Positions 5,631 to 7,155 of a stretch of 7,155 nt of DNA are shown piece by piece. The position numbers and the translations under genes are program-made. The notes below the pieces were generated by a model. That model was given only the letters and a program-made list of their open reading frames with translations, was not told the DNA's origin and searched no databases. Source of the DNA: Clostridia bacterium. GTDB taxonomy: Bacteria > Bacillota > Clostridia > Oscillospirales > Acutalibacteraceae. How positions within the stretch are numbered: position 1 is the stretch's first letter; each line of letters begins with the position of its first letter. The DNA lies in contig JAILDS010000008.1 in the NCBI GenBank assembly GCA_024689165.1, forward strand, positions 1 to 7,155, read 5' to 3'.

Positions 5631-6527
5631 ATGTCCGACAAGTACCTGATCATCAACGCAGACGACTTCGGTATGTGCCATTCACAGAACGTCGCGATCA
5701 TGGACCTGCTCCAAAGCGGAGCGATCACGTCGTCGACCATCATGGCGCCCTGCGCGTGGGCTCCCGAGGCGATAGCCTTCGCAAAAGCCCATCCGGAGCT
5801 CGCGATCGGGCTCCACCTGACGACGACCTGCGAGTGGGGCCGCTATCGCTGGGAGCCCGTCAACAAAGAGCATTATTCCACGCTTATCGACGAAGAGGGC
5901 TTCATGTGGCATGAGAGCGACCAGTTCGAGAAAAACGCCTCCGAGGAAGACGCCGACGCCGAGATCCGCGCCCAGCTGGCAAAGGTAAGGCGGCTTGGTT
6001 TCGAGCCATCCCATCTGGACAACCATATGGGTTCGCTTTACGGTATAGAGACCGGCAGGTTCGAGCTTCTGGGGCTGGTATTCAGGCTCGCAGGCGAAAA
6101 CGGGCTGCCGTTCCGCTTCCCGACAAAGTTCACGGACGAGCAGTTCACCAACAAAATGCTCGACATCAAGGTTCCGAAGGAAATGGTGTATATGCTCCTC
6201 GATCAGATCAAAGCGATGGCTGAGGAATCCCACGTGCCCGTTCTCGATTATCTCATGCCGGGCGACTGGGCAGGGCCGCAGAACGACAGCTATGAGGATT
6301 TCCGAGAGTATCTGTTTGAGCTCTACAGGAATATCCCGGAAGGCATCACCGAGACTTATATCCACCCCGCTTCGGAATCCGAGGAACTTAAAAACATAAC
6401 CGGCGCCTGGCACAGAAGGGTCTGGGAATACAGGCTTTTCAAAGACCCGGCAACTAAGCAGCATATCGAATCTCTCGGCATCAGGCTGATAAATTACCGC
6501 GACCTCAAGAGGATGAGGGGTTATTGA
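5631..6527 (+). CDS. YdjC/ChbG-family carbohydrate deacetylase
   Basis: This 298-residue cytosolic protein belongs to the YdjC family, metal-dependent enzymes that remove acetyl groups from N-acetylated sugars; ChbG acts on chitobiose and chitotriose. The family opening IINADDFGMC is at 7-16 with Asp11 and Asp12. His62 in GLHLTTT and His128 in SHLDNH match the metal ligands expected for the family. The C-terminal GAWHRRVWEY (258-267) and the final INYRDL are also typical. Length is normal. The start has AAGGAG nine bases upstream and follows the hflX stop by 16 bp; the next gene overlaps its stop by four bases. No sugar transporter or chitin-related gene is nearby, so the substrate is uncertain and I do not use the name chbG. 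Confidence 0.92.
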   Translation: MSDKYLIINADDFGMCHSQNVAIMDLLQSGAITSSTIMAPCAWAPEAIAFAKAHPELAIGLHLTTTCEWGRYRWEPVNKEHYSTLIDEEGFMWHESDQFEKNASEEDADAEIRAQLAKVRRLGFEPSHLDNHMGSLYGIETGRFELLGLVFRLAGENGLPFRFPTKFTDEQFTNKMLDIKVPKEMVYMLLDQIKAMAEESHVPVLDYLMPGDWAGPQNDSYEDFREYLFELYRNIPEGITETYIHPASESEELKNITGAWHRRVWEYRLFKDPATKQHIESLGIRLINYRDLKRMRGY

Positions 6528-7155
6528 TCGCTTCGGGCAGGTACCTGCGCCGCGTTGAAGGCGGCATGCGCAAAACGATACAGAAGTATTCCATGATCGC
6601 CCCGGGCGACCGTGTTCTGGTGGGGCTTTCCGGCGGCAAGGACAGCCTCGTCCTGCTTGCTGGGCTCAAAGATCTGTCGGAATATCTGCCGCTCGGGTTT
6701 TCCGTCGCCGCAGTCACGTTGGATATGCGTTTCGGCGGCGTTGACGGAGACTTCGCCGCCTTGGAGCGTTTCTGCGAAGAGCATGATATCAAATACAGAA
6801 TAGTCCGCGCCGATATCGCTCAGCTGCTTTTCGGCACGGGCAGTAAAAAAAACGCCTGTTTCAGGTGCGCCTCCGTCAGGCGCGCCGTTCTGGTAAACGC
6901 CGCGAAAGAACTCGGCTGCTCCTGCGTTGCGCTCGGTCACAACGCGGACGACGCTGCGCAGACGGTTCTGATGAACCTTTTAGGCAACGGCGAGTTTTCA
7001 TGCTTTGAGCCGGTTACGTACTACCCCGATTCCGGCGTCCAAATAATAAGGCCCCTTGTTTATGAACGCGAGCGCGACGTCGTCTCCGCAGCGAAAGAGG
7101 CCCGCCTGCCCGTCATTGAGTCCCGTTGCCCGAACGACGGGACAAGCCTCAGGGC
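6524..7155 (+). CDS. TtcA-family PP-loop tRNA thiolation protein, 3' end cut by the window
   Basis: The 210 residues present belong to the TtcA/Ncs6 group of PP-loop ATPases, which adenylate a tRNA base and replace its oxygen with sulfur (2-thiocytidine at position 32 for TtcA itself). Visible are RYLRRVEGGMRKTI near the start, MIAPGDRVLVGLSGGKDS with the PP-loop SGGKDS at 36-41, CFRC (Cys112 and Cys115), GHNADD (138-143), and Cys202 in SRCPNDG. The three cysteines are placed to hold an iron-sulfur cluster as in TtcA. I chose TTG 6524, within ATTGA over the deacetylase stop, because the family region upstream of the PP-loop begins near there and GAGGGG lies just before. ATG 6566 would remove 14 residues. 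Eight consecutive A (6845-6852) precede the CFRC codons. The exact tRNA target in this lineage is unproven; the gene continues beyond the window. Confidence 0.88.
   Translation, partial: MIASGRYLRRVEGGMRKTIQKYSMIAPGDRVLVGLSGGKDSLVLLAGLKDLSEYLPLGFSVAAVTLDMRFGGVDGDFAALERFCEEHDIKYRIVRADIAQLLFGTGSKKNACFRCASVRRAVLVNAAKELGCSCVALGHNADDAAQTVLMNLLGNGEFSCFEPVTYYPDSGVQIIRPLVYERERDVVSAAKEARLPVIESRCPNDGTSLR

Noticed and set aside
5682..6464. Minus-strand frame of 260 codons opposite the YdjC-family gene
   Set aside because: It is fully contained in the antisense of a gene with clear family motifs, and it has no own promoter or ribosome binding site.

Overview
The window is GC-rich and has the look of an anaerobic Bacillota genome, most likely a gut-type Clostridia (Oscillospirales-like) lineage. 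That placement is an inference. It rests on strong AAGGAGG-type ribosome binding sites, compact gene spacing, a YtrB-like ABC module, and intergenic repeats built on the words CTCCCTC...GAGGGAG and (AAGTATG)n, which I associate from memory with such genomes. No rRNA, tRNA, CRISPR array, transposase or phage gene is visible.

Positions 1-451 hold no gene I can support. This is a mosaic of repeat modules. Two REP-like hairpin units face each other around a TTTAAA centre (about 12-112). They are followed by a 36-bp heptad-based repeat (114-149) whose perfect inverted copy lies at 426-461. The 276 bp between the two copies carry several GC-rich hairpins (174-190, 192-209, 335-359) and a second, different 7-bp tandem repeat (391-411). 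The right arm runs into the 3' end of the first gene and supplies its stop codon.

Positions 452-4190 are a four-gene minus-strand unit, read from high to low coordinates: a cytosolic AxSxG lipase-like alpha/beta hydrolase, a YtrB-type ABC ATPase with a long disordered N-terminal extension, its six-helix ABC-2 permease, and a KynB-like metal-dependent cyclase/amidohydrolase. The genes are separated by 16 bp, or overlap by 20 bp and 1 bp, so they are very probably one operon. I do not recognise this combination as a named system. The ATPase and permease should form one exporter or membrane-remodelling complex; the substrate is unknown.

Positions 4191-4345 are an AT-rich divergent promoter region with one good sigma-A promoter in each direction, both with 17-bp spacers and a TGn extended -10.

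Positions 4346-7155 are a plus-strand unit: hflX (ribosome-associated GTPase), a YdjC/ChbG-family carbohydrate deacetylase 16 bp downstream, and a TtcA-family PP-loop tRNA thiolation enzyme. The last gene overlaps the deacetylase stop codon through a TTG start and is cut by the window end.
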